Part shown: positions 1 to 6,450 of the stretch, piece after piece | Numbering within the stretch: the first letter of the stretch is position 1 | Layout of the letters: the number at the start of each line of letters is the position of its first letter | Origin: Oceanospirillaceae bacterium UBA7410 | GTDB taxonomy: Bacteria; Pseudomonadota; Gammaproteobacteria; Pseudomonadales; Balneatricaceae | Length of the DNA: 10,641 nt | Assembly: GCA_002470565.1 (NCBI GenBank) | Contig: DKMQ01000102.1 | Span: forward strand, 8,166 to 18,806 | Direction of reading: 5' to 3' | Made by a program: the position numbers and the translations under genes | The notes under the pieces: model-generated | The model's input: the letters and a program-made list of their open reading frames with translations, nothing else | What the model was told of the DNA's origin: nothing | Databases searched by the model: none

Positions 1-622
1 ATTTGTGGCTCAAATGAAGGCTAAATACAAAAACGCACCGCTTGCAATCACTTGTGATATTACAGACATTGATGCACTGCAGGCAGCGATGGATAAGGCG
101 GCAGCAGCCCATGGTGTGATCAATGTTGTGGTGAACAATGCCGGTGATGATACCCGTCATAGTTTGGCACAAACTTCTGTTCAAGCATGGGACCTGTGCC
201 AAAATATTAACCTGCGCCCGCATTTTTTTACTGCACAAAAAGCAGCCCAAGGCATGGCAGAAAGTGGTGGTAGCATTATTAATGTCTCTTCTGTTTCTTA
301 TATGATGGGCAATGCAGGTTATCCAGGCTACGTGGCTGCTAATGCAGGTATCAATGGGCTAACGCGTGCTTTAGCTCGTGAGTTAGGCCCGCAAAATATC
401 AGGGTAAATTCTCTAATGCCAGGCTGGGTAATGACCGATAAACAATTAAAAATGTGGGCCACACCAGAAAGCATGTCACAACACTTAGAAAAACAGTGTT
501 TAAAAACACACCTTAAACCAGAAGATATTGTAGGTGCGACTTTATTTTTGGCCTCCAGTGCCAGCCGCATGATGACAGGCCAAGCCATGGTAGTGGATGG
601 TGGTGTAGTGGTGACTGGCTAA
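1..622 (+). CDS. SDR-family sugar 1-dehydrogenase (probable galactose dehydrogenase), 5'-truncated
   Basis: Short-chain dehydrogenase/reductase; the reading frame is open from the first complete codon at 2 and the gene starts upstream. About 206 residues are visible, so some 45-50 N-terminal residues including the TGxxxGIG cofactor loop are missing. Numbering from the GTG at 5, seen are VNNAG (43-47), the structural Asn in NINL, the catalytic Ser96 (INVSS) and Tyr109 thirteen residues later, then PGWVMT and a C-terminal MTGQAMVVDGG. The NNAGDD, LARELG and PGWVMT wording resembles aldose dehydrogenases acting on galactose, xylose or arabinose. Context (dgoK, dgoA, lactonase, beta-galactosidase) favours oxidation of D-galactose to its lactone with NAD(P), in the cytoplasm. 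Oddity: the YxxxK lysine is Asn113 (AAT at 341-343), so activity is uncertain. The stop overlaps the dgoK start by one base. Substrate is inferred. Confidence 0.85.
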   Translation, partial: FVAQMKAKYKNAPLAITCDITDIDALQAAMDKAAAAHGVINVVVNNAGDDTRHSLAQTSVQAWDLCQNINLRPHFFTAQKAAQGMAESGGSIINVSSVSYMMGNAGYPGYVAANAGINGLTRALARELGPQNIRVNSLMPGWVMTDKQLKMWATPESMSQHLEKQCLKTHLKPEDIVGATLFLASSASRMMTGQAMVVDGGVVVTG

Positions 623-1539
623 TGCAATGGAAAAACACACAAGGTGTTTGCTGGGTGGCTGTAGATTGGGGCACTAGTAATTTACGCATTTGGTTAATGT
701 CAAAAGACAGCCAAGTGATAGACCACAATAGCAGTGATCAGGGTATGGCAAGCTTAAATAGCGCCGCTGAATTTGAGCAAGTGCTATTTGAATGTTTAGA
801 AACATTACTTGTTGATGGTGACACTTTACCCGTGGTTTGTTGTGGCATGGTGGGCGCCAAACAAGGCTGGCAAGATGCAGGCTATTCTACAGTGCCTCAT
901 AACCCCCTGGAGTATCAAAAACCTGTTGCTTTGCCTACCAAACATAGCCAGTTATGGGTTTGGGTGCTACCGGGATTATGCCAACAGCAGCCTGCTGATG
1001 TAATGCGCGGTGAAGAAACTCAAATAGCTGGTGTATTATGTGGGCATAAAGATTTTACAGGCGTGTTGTGTTTGCCTGGCACGCATAGTAAATGGGCACT
1101 TTCTCAGGCAGGACAAGTGGTGTCTTTTAATACTTTTATGACAGGTGAGTTGTTTGCTTTGTTGTCAAAGCAATCAGTGCTGCGCCACTCAATCATTGAT
1201 GATCAGTGGAGTGATGAGGCATTTAAGCAAGGTGTGAGTGATGGTTTTAATAACCCTGCCCAATTTACTGGTGCGCTTTTTTCTGTAAGGGCAGAAGATA
1301 TATTGGGTAGTGGTGCTGTTTTGTTTGGTAAGGCCCGTTTGTCAGGTTTGTTAATTGGTATGGAGCTAGCTGGCACTAAGCAATGGTGGCAGGGGCAAAA
1401 AGTGATGTTATTGGGTGACAGCCTATTACAATCACTATATAAATTAGCCATGGAGCAAATGAATATCGACGTGGCTTTAATGGACGCAACACAAATGACT
1501 TTGGCAGGTTTAACCGCTGCCTACGAGCAACAAGGATAA
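622..1539 (+). CDS. dgoK: 2-dehydro-3-deoxygalactonokinase
   Basis: Cytoplasmic kinase that phosphorylates 2-keto-3-deoxygalactonate to the 6-phosphate with ATP, the fourth step of De Ley-Doudoroff galactose catabolism. The 305 residues are close to the 292 of E. coli DgoK. Family motifs run in order: N-terminal phosphate loop VDWGTSNLR (14-22), GMVGAKQGW (75-83), VLPGL followed by DVMRGEETQ (115-134), LPGTHSKW (151-158), FMTGELFALL (172-181), LSGLLIGMEL (240-249) and a GDS turn near 265. The ATG at 622 shares one base with the preceding TAA; there is no good Shine-Dalgarno sequence, so translation probably depends on coupling to the SDR gene. dgoA follows four bases after the stop. No missing domain or frameshift is seen. 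A related sugar-acid kinase of the same family is the only realistic alternative, and the adjacent KDPGal aldolase argues against it. Confidence 0.95.
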   Translation: MQWKNTQGVCWVAVDWGTSNLRIWLMSKDSQVIDHNSSDQGMASLNSAAEFEQVLFECLETLLVDGDTLPVVCCGMVGAKQGWQDAGYSTVPHNPLEYQKPVALPTKHSQLWVWVLPGLCQQQPADVMRGEETQIAGVLCGHKDFTGVLCLPGTHSKWALSQAGQVVSFNTFMTGELFALLSKQSVLRHSIIDDQWSDEAFKQGVSDGFNNPAQFTGALFSVRAEDILGSGAVLFGKARLSGLLIGMELAGTKQWWQGQKVMLLGDSLLQSLYKLAMEQMNIDVALMDATQMTLAGLTAAYEQQG

Positions 1540-1543
1540 TATA

Positions 1544-2146
1544 ATGTCCAGAAACTTAATGGCTATTTTGCGTGGTGTGACACCAAGTGAAGTGGTAGCG
1601 CTGGGTGAACAGCTTGTGCAAGCTGGGATTCATCAAATAGAGGTGCCACTTAACTCCCCTAATGCACTAGAAAGTATCGCCAAACTACACGAAGCCTTGG
1701 GTGGGCAGGCATTTATAGGGGCAGGTACAGTGCTAAATGTGCCTGATGCTAAGGCTGTTTATGCCCATGGTGGTGAATTTATCGTTTCGCCAAACGCTAA
1801 CAGTGATGTGATTAAAGCCACTAAAGACATGGGTATGATGTCTTATCCTGGTGTTCTCACACCTACTGAGTGTTTTTCAGCCCTTGATAGTGGCGCAGAT
1901 GTATTGAAACTGTTTCCAGCATTTTTGTTGGGCGTGAATGGTTTTAAGGCCATTCAAGCGGTATTACCCACACATGTGCAATGCTACGCTGTGGGTGGCA
2001 TCGGCAGTGATGATTTTGTAACCTGGCGCAAAGCTGGCATCGCAGGCTTTGGCTTAGCTTCCAACCTTTATTCTCCAGGTGATAACCCACAAAAAATGGC
2101 CCAAAAAGCTAAAATTTTAGTCAATGCGTGGGATAATAGTTTGTGA
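1544..2146 (+). CDS. dgoA: 2-dehydro-3-deoxy-6-phosphogalactonate aldolase
   Basis: Class I aldolase of the KDPG/KDPGal family, cleaving 2-keto-3-deoxy-6-phosphogalactonate to pyruvate and D-glyceraldehyde 3-phosphate, the last pathway-specific step. At 200 residues it is a normal single TIM-barrel domain (E. coli DgoA 205). Seen are Arg10 (ILRG), the general base Glu33 in IEVPLNSP, GAGTVL (59-64), the Schiff-base Lys122 in DVLKLFPA, and GGIG (151-154) in the phosphate-binding end. The IEVPLNSP wording is typical of the galactose-specific branch; Eda-type KDPG aldolases usually read IEVTLRT. The ATG at 1544 is preceded by AAGGA (1532-1536) with seven bases of spacing, a good ribosome binding site overlapping the end of dgoK. 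The stop TGA overlaps the GTG start of the lactonase by four bases. Confidence 0.95.
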   Translation: MSRNLMAILRGVTPSEVVALGEQLVQAGIHQIEVPLNSPNALESIAKLHEALGGQAFIGAGTVLNVPDAKAVYAHGGEFIVSPNANSDVIKATKDMGMMSYPGVLTPTECFSALDSGADVLKLFPAFLLGVNGFKAIQAVLPTHVQCYAVGGIGSDDFVTWRKAGIAGFGLASNLYSPGDNPQKMAQKAKILVNAWDNSL

Positions 2147-3048
2147 CTCCCAATCTTTTTGTAGCTAATAATGTGTTTGATGATCGAGCTTGCCAATTGG
2201 GTGAAGGCCCCTTATGGCATCCGTTACAGCAGCGCTGGTATTGGTTTGATATTTTACAAAACAGATTATTAGCAAAAGACACCCATGAGGACTCTCTCCA
2301 AGCACAGTATAGTTGGCAGTTTGATGAAATGGTGTCAGCGGCAGGATGGCTAGATGAGTACATGCTGCTCATTGCCAGTGAAACAGGGCTGTATAAGTTC
2401 GATACCCGCAGCCCAAGTTCACCTCAGGCAAGTAAGCAATTAGTTGTTGAGCTAGAAGCAAATAACCCGTTAACTAGATCAAACGATGGCCGCAGCGACC
2501 CATGGGGAGGCTTTTGGATAGGCACTATGGGTAAGCAGGCCCAGCAAGGTTTAGGGTCTATTTATCGTTATTATCAAGGGCAGCTGCGACAGCTAGTAAC
2601 AGACATTACCATCAGTAACGCGATTTGTTTTGCGCCAGATAAAACCTGTGCTTATTATACTGACACGCCTAGCCAACAAATTATGCGCCAAGCTTTAGAT
2701 ACACAAGGCTGGCCCGTGGGTAAAGCGTGTGTATGGGTAGATTTACGAGCCCAAAACCGTAACCCAGACGGGGCAGTGGTAGATGCACATGGCAACCTAT
2801 GGAATGCGCAGTGGGGGGCAAGTGAAGTGGTGTGTTATAACCTAGAAGGCCAAGCCATACTTCGGGTGGCCTTTGATGCTAAACAAATAAGCTGCCCAGC
2901 GTTTGGTGGAACCCATATGAAAGTGTTATTAGCCACCAGCGCCGCGGTAGACGCGGACATAAAAGATAAAAATGCAGGTATGACATTTACAACAGACACT
3001 GCAGTTATGGACATTACTGGTTTGGCTGAATATCGCGTGGAGTTATAG
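2143..3048 (+). CDS. SMP-30/gluconolactonase-type sugar lactonase (probable galactonolactonase)
   Basis: Six-bladed beta-propeller lactonase of the SMP-30/LRE family that hydrolyses a sugar lactone to the acid using one divalent metal. The 301 residues match the family's usual size. Metal ligands expected for the family are present: Glu21 (LGEGPLW), Asn159 (ISNAI) and Asp209 (NPDGAV). Substrate-pocket residues are in TRSNDGR (111-117, Arg112 and Asn114), followed by WIGTMG (125-130), YTDT (172-175) and CPAFGG near 251-256. No signal peptide is seen, so it is cytoplasmic. The start is a GTG inside a GTGA overlap with dgoA, which points to translational coupling. Placed between the aldolase and beta-galactosidase genes, its likely substrate is D-galactono-lactone made by the SDR. 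Arabino- or gluconolactone cannot be excluded by sequence alone. Confidence 0.88.
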   Translation: MTPNLFVANNVFDDRACQLGEGPLWHPLQQRWYWFDILQNRLLAKDTHEDSLQAQYSWQFDEMVSAAGWLDEYMLLIASETGLYKFDTRSPSSPQASKQLVVELEANNPLTRSNDGRSDPWGGFWIGTMGKQAQQGLGSIYRYYQGQLRQLVTDITISNAICFAPDKTCAYYTDTPSQQIMRQALDTQGWPVGKACVWVDLRAQNRNPDGAVVDAHGNLWNAQWGASEVVCYNLEGQAILRVAFDAKQISCPAFGGTHMKVLLATSAAVDADIKDKNAGMTFTTDTAVMDITGLAEYRVEL

Positions 3049-3049
3049 C

Positions 3050-5002
3050 ATGAGCACTGATAAATCATCACACCAATTTGCCTTACCCATTAAACCTACA
3101 CTTGGTACTTGTTATTACCCTGAGCAATGGCCAAGGGAAAAGTGGCAAGAAGATGCGCAGCAAATGGCACAACTAGGTTTAACTTGGGTGCGTATTGCTG
3201 AGTTTTCATGGGGTGTATTAGAGGCTAAACCTGGAGAACTAAAGTGGCAATGGTTAGATGATGCCATAGAAGTGTTGGGGCAAGCAGGGCTTAAAGTAGT
3301 GCTTGGCACACCCAGTGCTACACCGCCAAGGTGGATGTTGGATAAATGGCCAGACATGCTAGCTTGTGATGAAAATGGCCATGCTAGAAAATTTGGCTCA
3401 CGTAGGCATTACTGCTTTAGCCATCTTGGCTATCGTGAGGAATCTGTGCGCATGGCGCAGCTTATGGCCAAACGTTATGGTAACAACCCCTACATACACG
3501 CATGGCAGGTGGATAATGAATATGGCTGCCATGACACCATCTATTCATACAGCGAAGCGGCAAAACAAGGGTTTCGCACTTGGCTGCAACAACAATTTAG
3601 AGATATTGATGCGCTCAATGAAGCTTGGGGTAATGTGTTTTGGTCGATGCAATACAATAGTTTTGAGCAAATAGAGCTGCCTAATGCCACTGTTACCGAA
3701 GCTAATCCAGCCCACTATATGGCTTATCGTCGTTTTAGCTCAGACCAGGTATGTGATTTTAACCTAGCTCAAGTGCAGGTTATTAAAGCCCACTCCAAAG
3801 CCCCTGTAAGCCATAATTTTATGGGCCGTATTACTGATTTTGACCATGGCGCGGTAGCACAAGATCTAGACTTTGTAACTTGGGATAGTTACCCACTCGG
3901 TTTTTTAGAAGATCGTGTTAATGCCACGACAGACCATCAGTGCCAATATGAGCGCCAAGGTGATCCAGATTTTCAAGCTTTTCATCATGATTTATACCGT
4001 GGTGTGGGTAATGGCCGCTGGTGGGTGATGGAGCAACAACCAGGGCCTGTCAATTGGGCGCCTTATAACCCTGCGCCTTTGCCTGGCATGGTGCGGTTGT
4101 GGAGCTGGGAGGCTATAGCTCATGGAGCTGAGGCTGTGTGTTACTTTCGCTGGCGCCAAGCACCTTTTGCTCAGGAACAAATGCACTCAGGCCTATTGCG
4201 TCCAGATTCAAGCCAAGCACCGTGTTATGAACAAGTGCGTCAGCTTGCACAAGAGATTGAGCAGTTTCCAGTGAGCAAAGGCAAGGTAGATGTGGCTTTG
4301 GTATTTGATTACCATGCTCAGTGGGCCTGGGAAATTCAACCTCATGCTGCCAATACTAGTTACTTTGATTTGGTATTTGACTGCTACAAAGCGCTACGAA
4401 AGCAGGGCTTGTCGGTAGATATTGTGCCGCCATCATCGTTGCAGTTGCAAACGTGTTGTGATCAGTATGAGCTGATCTGGGCGCCAGGGCTTATGCATAT
4501 GCACAGCTTGTTAAAACAAACACTAAGCCAAGCCAAAGGTCACGTAGTGTGGGGGCCGCGTAGTGCTGCCAAAACCCAGCAGATGGCTATACCAGTGCCG
4601 CTGCCACCTAACGTTGATGCTTTGCCTGTGACTGTGTTGTCATGTGAAAGCCTGCGACCAGATAGGCCCATAGCTCTAGACAACGGTGGCTATGTGGTCA
4701 ATTATCGTGAAATATTGAGTATAAATGGCAGCCTCGGTGATGTTATTGAACACAGTGAAGATGGCGAGCCGGTGTTAGTGCAGTGTGGCAAGCAATTGTA
4801 TTTATCAGCCTGGCTAGACCAAAGTGCTTGGCAGCGGGTGGTGAAAAATGTGTGTGCTATGGCAAATATCACTACCCAAAAAATGCCAGAAGGGGTGCGC
4901 CGTCGTAACACTCAAACCCACAGTTTTTGGTTTAACTATGACAATAAACCTCACCAAGTGGATGCACACACCATAGAACCAGGTGGTGTGTTAATCCAAT
5001 GA
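3050..5002 (+). CDS. GH42 beta-galactosidase
   Basis: Retaining glycoside hydrolase family 42 enzyme of 650 residues, a normal full length. It removes terminal beta-D-galactose from lactose or beta-galacto-oligosaccharides. The N-terminal TIM barrel starts with GTCYYPEQWP (19-28) and WVRIAEFSWG (46-55). Acid/base Glu157 lies in DNEYG and the nucleophile Glu328 in WWVMEQQPG; also seen are RFSSDQV (228-234), DSYPLGF (279-285) and HSGLLRPD (379-386). The remainder covers the trimerisation-like domain B and a short beta domain. Of the cysteine cluster known from Thermus-type GH42 only Cys106 and perhaps Cys160 have counterparts, so a structural zinc site is unlikely. There is no signal peptide: the galactoside must be imported intact by a transporter not in the window. 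GGAG at 3039-3042 lies seven bases before the ATG, one base after the lactonase stop. Confidence 0.95.
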   Translation: MSTDKSSHQFALPIKPTLGTCYYPEQWPREKWQEDAQQMAQLGLTWVRIAEFSWGVLEAKPGELKWQWLDDAIEVLGQAGLKVVLGTPSATPPRWMLDKWPDMLACDENGHARKFGSRRHYCFSHLGYREESVRMAQLMAKRYGNNPYIHAWQVDNEYGCHDTIYSYSEAAKQGFRTWLQQQFRDIDALNEAWGNVFWSMQYNSFEQIELPNATVTEANPAHYMAYRRFSSDQVCDFNLAQVQVIKAHSKAPVSHNFMGRITDFDHGAVAQDLDFVTWDSYPLGFLEDRVNATTDHQCQYERQGDPDFQAFHHDLYRGVGNGRWWVMEQQPGPVNWAPYNPAPLPGMVRLWSWEAIAHGAEAVCYFRWRQAPFAQEQMHSGLLRPDSSQAPCYEQVRQLAQEIEQFPVSKGKVDVALVFDYHAQWAWEIQPHAANTSYFDLVFDCYKALRKQGLSVDIVPPSSLQLQTCCDQYELIWAPGLMHMHSLLKQTLSQAKGHVVWGPRSAAKTQQMAIPVPLPPNVDALPVTVLSCESLRPDRPIALDNGGYVVNYREILSINGSLGDVIEHSEDGEPVLVQCGKQLYLSAWLDQSAWQRVVKNVCAMANITTQKMPEGVRRRNTQTHSFWFNYDNKPHQVDAHTIEPGGVLIQ

Positions 5003-6009
5003 GCTTAAGGCCTTGTGCTAAAGCCCCAGATGGTAGTGACATTGCCTGCGTGACTATTGGTGATGATCAGCTACAAGCCACAATAATTAGTTTTGGTGCC
5101 TGTCTAAAAGATCTTCGTTTAAAAAACTTTGATTATCCACTGGTGCTTGGGTTTAAAAAAGTAGAGGACTACATTACCAATGCTGCTTATTTTGGCGCAG
5201 TAGTTGGGCGTAATGCCAACCGGATTGCAAAGGGCAAATGTGTATTAGAGGGCCATCCATTAAAGCTCACTATGGCTGAAAATGACCAACATCAACTGCA
5301 TGGTGGGCCTAATGGTAGCAGCTTTCGTAATTGGAAATTAGTGTCTGCAACCGCTAATCAAGTGGTGCTGCAAGATAATCTACCTGATGGGCATATGGGC
5401 TTCCCTGGTCACTTGGCGGTGCAAGTCACCTACACTGTTGAACACAATGTGTTGGATGTGAAGATTGAAGCCACTACAGACCAAACGACCTTGTGCAACT
5501 TTGCACTACATAACTATTTTAATTTAGATAATACACTCACGTTAAAAGATCATTATTTAAGCGTAGCAGCAAACACTTATTTAGCCACTGATACGAGCGG
5601 TATTCCTCTAGGGCATGAGGCAAGTGTAGCCAATACAGACAAAGACTATCTGCAACTAAAAAGCTTAGATGGTTTAGCTCAAAAGCCGTCTTTGGATCAC
5701 AATTTTTGTATCAACCACTTTTCTGGCAAGCTAAAACCTGTGGCTTTATTGCAGTCGCGCTTATCAGGAATCAGCATGCAATTGTTTAGCTGCGAAGCAG
5801 GCTTGCAAGTATATGATGCGGCCCATGTGAATGTGAATGCACAAGAAGCGCTTCACGCACGCCCCTACACTGCGTACGCAGCTTTGGCATTAGAACCGCA
5901 GGGGTGGCCTAATGCAGCTAATGAGGGCGCATTCCCAAGTGTTGTGCTGCACCCTAAGGATGTGTATTCACAACATACACGATTTGCTTTTGATATAGAT
6001 GCACATTAA
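4999..6009 (+). CDS. galM: Aldose 1-epimerase (galactose mutarotase)
   Basis: Cytoplasmic mutarotase interconverting alpha and beta anomers of galactose and similar aldoses. The 336 residues are close to E. coli GalM (346). Residues matching the known active site are visible: Arg71 in VVGRNANRI, His101 in QLHGG, the catalytic acid His171 in FALHNYFNL, Asp233 in SLDHNF and the catalytic base Glu299 in ALEPQGWPN. The ATG overlaps the GH42 stop in an ATGA, with only a weak AGGTGG twelve bases upstream, so coupled translation is likely. It is the last gene of the operon. GH42 releases the beta anomer, and GalM would adjust the anomer supply to the dehydrogenase or to any alpha-specific route elsewhere. 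There is no strong terminator directly after it. Confidence 0.94.
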   Translation: MSLRPCAKAPDGSDIACVTIGDDQLQATIISFGACLKDLRLKNFDYPLVLGFKKVEDYITNAAYFGAVVGRNANRIAKGKCVLEGHPLKLTMAENDQHQLHGGPNGSSFRNWKLVSATANQVVLQDNLPDGHMGFPGHLAVQVTYTVEHNVLDVKIEATTDQTTLCNFALHNYFNLDNTLTLKDHYLSVAANTYLATDTSGIPLGHEASVANTDKDYLQLKSLDGLAQKPSLDHNFCINHFSGKLKPVALLQSRLSGISMQLFSCEAGLQVYDAAHVNVNAQEALHARPYTAYAALALEPQGWPNAANEGAFPSVVLHPKDVYSQHTRFAFDIDAH

Positions 6010-6012
6010 TCG

Positions 6013-6029
6013 TTAAGTTTTATGCTTAA
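6013..6029 (+). other. weak AT-rich hairpin just after galM
   Basis: TTAAG (6013-6017) can pair with CTTAA (6025-6029) around a seven-base loop. With only five mostly A-T pairs and no T-run, it would be a poor intrinsic terminator. It is the only hairpin I found between galM and the tRNA promoter, so the operon may end by another mechanism or read through into the tRNA. Confidence 0.2.
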
Positions 6030-6047
6030 ATAAGGCTCAGGTGAAGT

Positions 6048-6056
6048 TGATATAAT
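6048..6056 (+). promoter_or_regulatory. possible extended -10 promoter element
   Basis: TGATATAAT gives a TGn extension directly in front of a perfect TATAAT (6051-6056). No convincing -35 lies 16-18 bases upstream, which extended -10 promoters can tolerate. If used, it would start an RNA about 100 bases before the tRNA. AT-rich DNA makes chance matches common, so confidence is low. Confidence 0.25.
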
Positions 6057-6096
6057 GGGTGGTTAGCAATACATGCAGTTTAGCGATGAAAAGCAG

Positions 6097-6125
6097 TTTA
6101 CAACACCTCCAAATATTTGTATCAT
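6097..6125 (+). promoter_or_regulatory. tRNA-Val promoter (sigma-70 type)
   Basis: TTTACA (6097-6102), exactly 17 bases, then TATCAT (6120-6125). The -10 is followed by GCGCCCCC (6126-6133), a GC-rich discriminator of the kind known from stable-RNA promoters under stringent control. Transcription would start near 6132, about 30 bases before the mature tRNA 5' end, leaving a short leader for RNase P. Position, spacing and discriminator together make this the best promoter in the window. Confidence 0.75.
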
Positions 6126-6163
6126 GCGCCCCCACTGATCTGTACTATGGGTCAGGAATTTTT

Positions 6164-6240
6164 AGGACTATAGCTCAGTTGGTTAGAGCGCATCCTTGAC
6201 ATGGATGAGGTCAGCAGTTCGAATCTGCTTAGTCCTACCA
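6164..6240 (+). tRNA. tRNA-Val (anticodon GAC)
   Basis: A complete cloverleaf of 77 bases with encoded CCA. The acceptor stem 6164-6170/6230-6236 has seven perfect pairs and discriminator A6237. The D stem is GCTC/GAGC with loop AGTTGGTTA. The anticodon stem CATCC/GGATG (6191-6195/6203-6207) carries loop TTGACAT, anticodon GAC at 6198-6200. The variable loop is AGGTC; the T stem AGCAG/CTGCT has loop TTCGAAT. It reads the valine codons GTC and GTT. A35, C36 and A73, the main valyl-tRNA synthetase identity positions, are present. The first acceptor pair is A-U rather than the G-C of the E. coli tRNA-Val(GAC). It is a single gene with its own promoter upstream and a terminator about 90 bases downstream. 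Confidence 0.97.
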
Positions 6241-6296
6241 CATATTCAACGTTTAGTTGTATTGACTAAATGTCCAAAAACTAGGCATTAATTTCT

Positions 6297-6315
6297 GGGT
6301 CAAACCCCTATAATG
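6297..6315 (+). promoter_or_regulatory. orphan stable-RNA-like -10 element after the tRNA
   Basis: CCCC followed by a perfect TATAAT (6309-6314) and GCG looks like the -10 and discriminator region of tRNA or rRNA promoters, much as upstream of the tRNA-Val here. A small hairpin GGGT-CAA-ACCC (6297-6307) directly precedes it. The -35 region at standard spacing (CATTAA, 6286-6291) is poor. Only about 14 bases separate the element from the terminator, so a transcript would be roughly 40 bases. It may be a decayed promoter of a lost tRNA gene, or chance. Confidence 0.35.
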
Positions 6316-6328
6316 CGAGTTTTAAGTT

Positions 6329-6362
6329 AAAAAAGGCTATCCTTTGCGGGCTAGCCTTTTTT
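6329..6362 (+). terminator. rho-independent terminator, probably bidirectional
   Basis: Six A's, then GGCTA (6335-6339), a twelve-base loop, TAGCC (6352-6356) and six T's (6357-6362). The flanking A and T runs extend the stem and provide the U-tract; on the opposite strand the same structure also ends in T's, so it can stop transcription from both sides. It most likely ends the tRNA-Val transcript, and perhaps any read-through from the galactoside operon. No gene on the minus strand needs it. Confidence 0.88.
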
Positions 6363-6379
6363 ATTGGTTGTAATTTAGT

Positions 6380-6410
6380 TGTGGCAACTAACGTAATAAT
6401 TAACGCCACA
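6380..6410. repeat. inverted repeat TGTGGC / GCCACA
   Basis: TGTGGC (6380-6385) and its exact reverse complement GCCACA (6405-6410) are separated by 19 AT-rich bases. The half-site spacing is about two and a half helix turns. It could be a hairpin or two half-sites of an operator; there is no T-run, so it is not a terminator. Six-base matches can arise by chance. Confidence 0.35.
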
Positions 6411-6428
6411 GCCCATGCCGGATTGGCT
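6410..6428. repeat. imperfect 19-base palindrome next to a candidate -35
   Basis: AGCCCATGCCGGATTGGCT is symmetric around C6419, with seven of nine position pairs complementary (mismatches at 6414/6424 and 6417/6421). Its right half covers TTGGCT, the best -35 candidate for the downstream gene, so a repressor bound here could block transcription. This is inference from symmetry and position only; no known operator is recognised. Confidence 0.3.
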
Positions 6429-6450
6429 TTATTGATACCACAGTTATAAA
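6423..6450 (+). promoter_or_regulatory. candidate promoter of the exported-protein gene
   Basis: TTGGCT (6423-6428, four of six consensus bases) and TATAAA (6445-6450, five of six) are 16 bases apart. Transcription would start near 6457 and leave a leader of about 150 bases. The match is only moderate; TGC-TATTTT at 6505-6513, an extended -10 form, is a competing candidate closer to the gene. Confidence 0.28.

Noticed and set aside
5..7. GTG at position 5 as the true start of the SDR gene
   Set aside because: It would remove the Rossmann-fold glycine motif and first strand-helix unit. The frame is open to the window edge, so the gene simply starts upstream.
3365..3540. Zinc-binding cysteine cluster in the GH42 enzyme
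   Set aside because: Only Cys106 and possibly Cys160 are in place; the other cysteines of the known four-Cys site are missing.
6213..6240. tRNA-Val 3' end as an attachment site of an integrated element
   Set aside because: I found no second copy of the tRNA 3' end, no integrase and no phage or plasmid genes in the window.
6263..6292. TTGACT (6263-6268) as -35 of a promoter behind the tRNA
   Set aside because: At 17-18 bases the -10 would be CATTAA or ATTAAT, both poor, and the good TATAAT at 6309 is 40 bases away.
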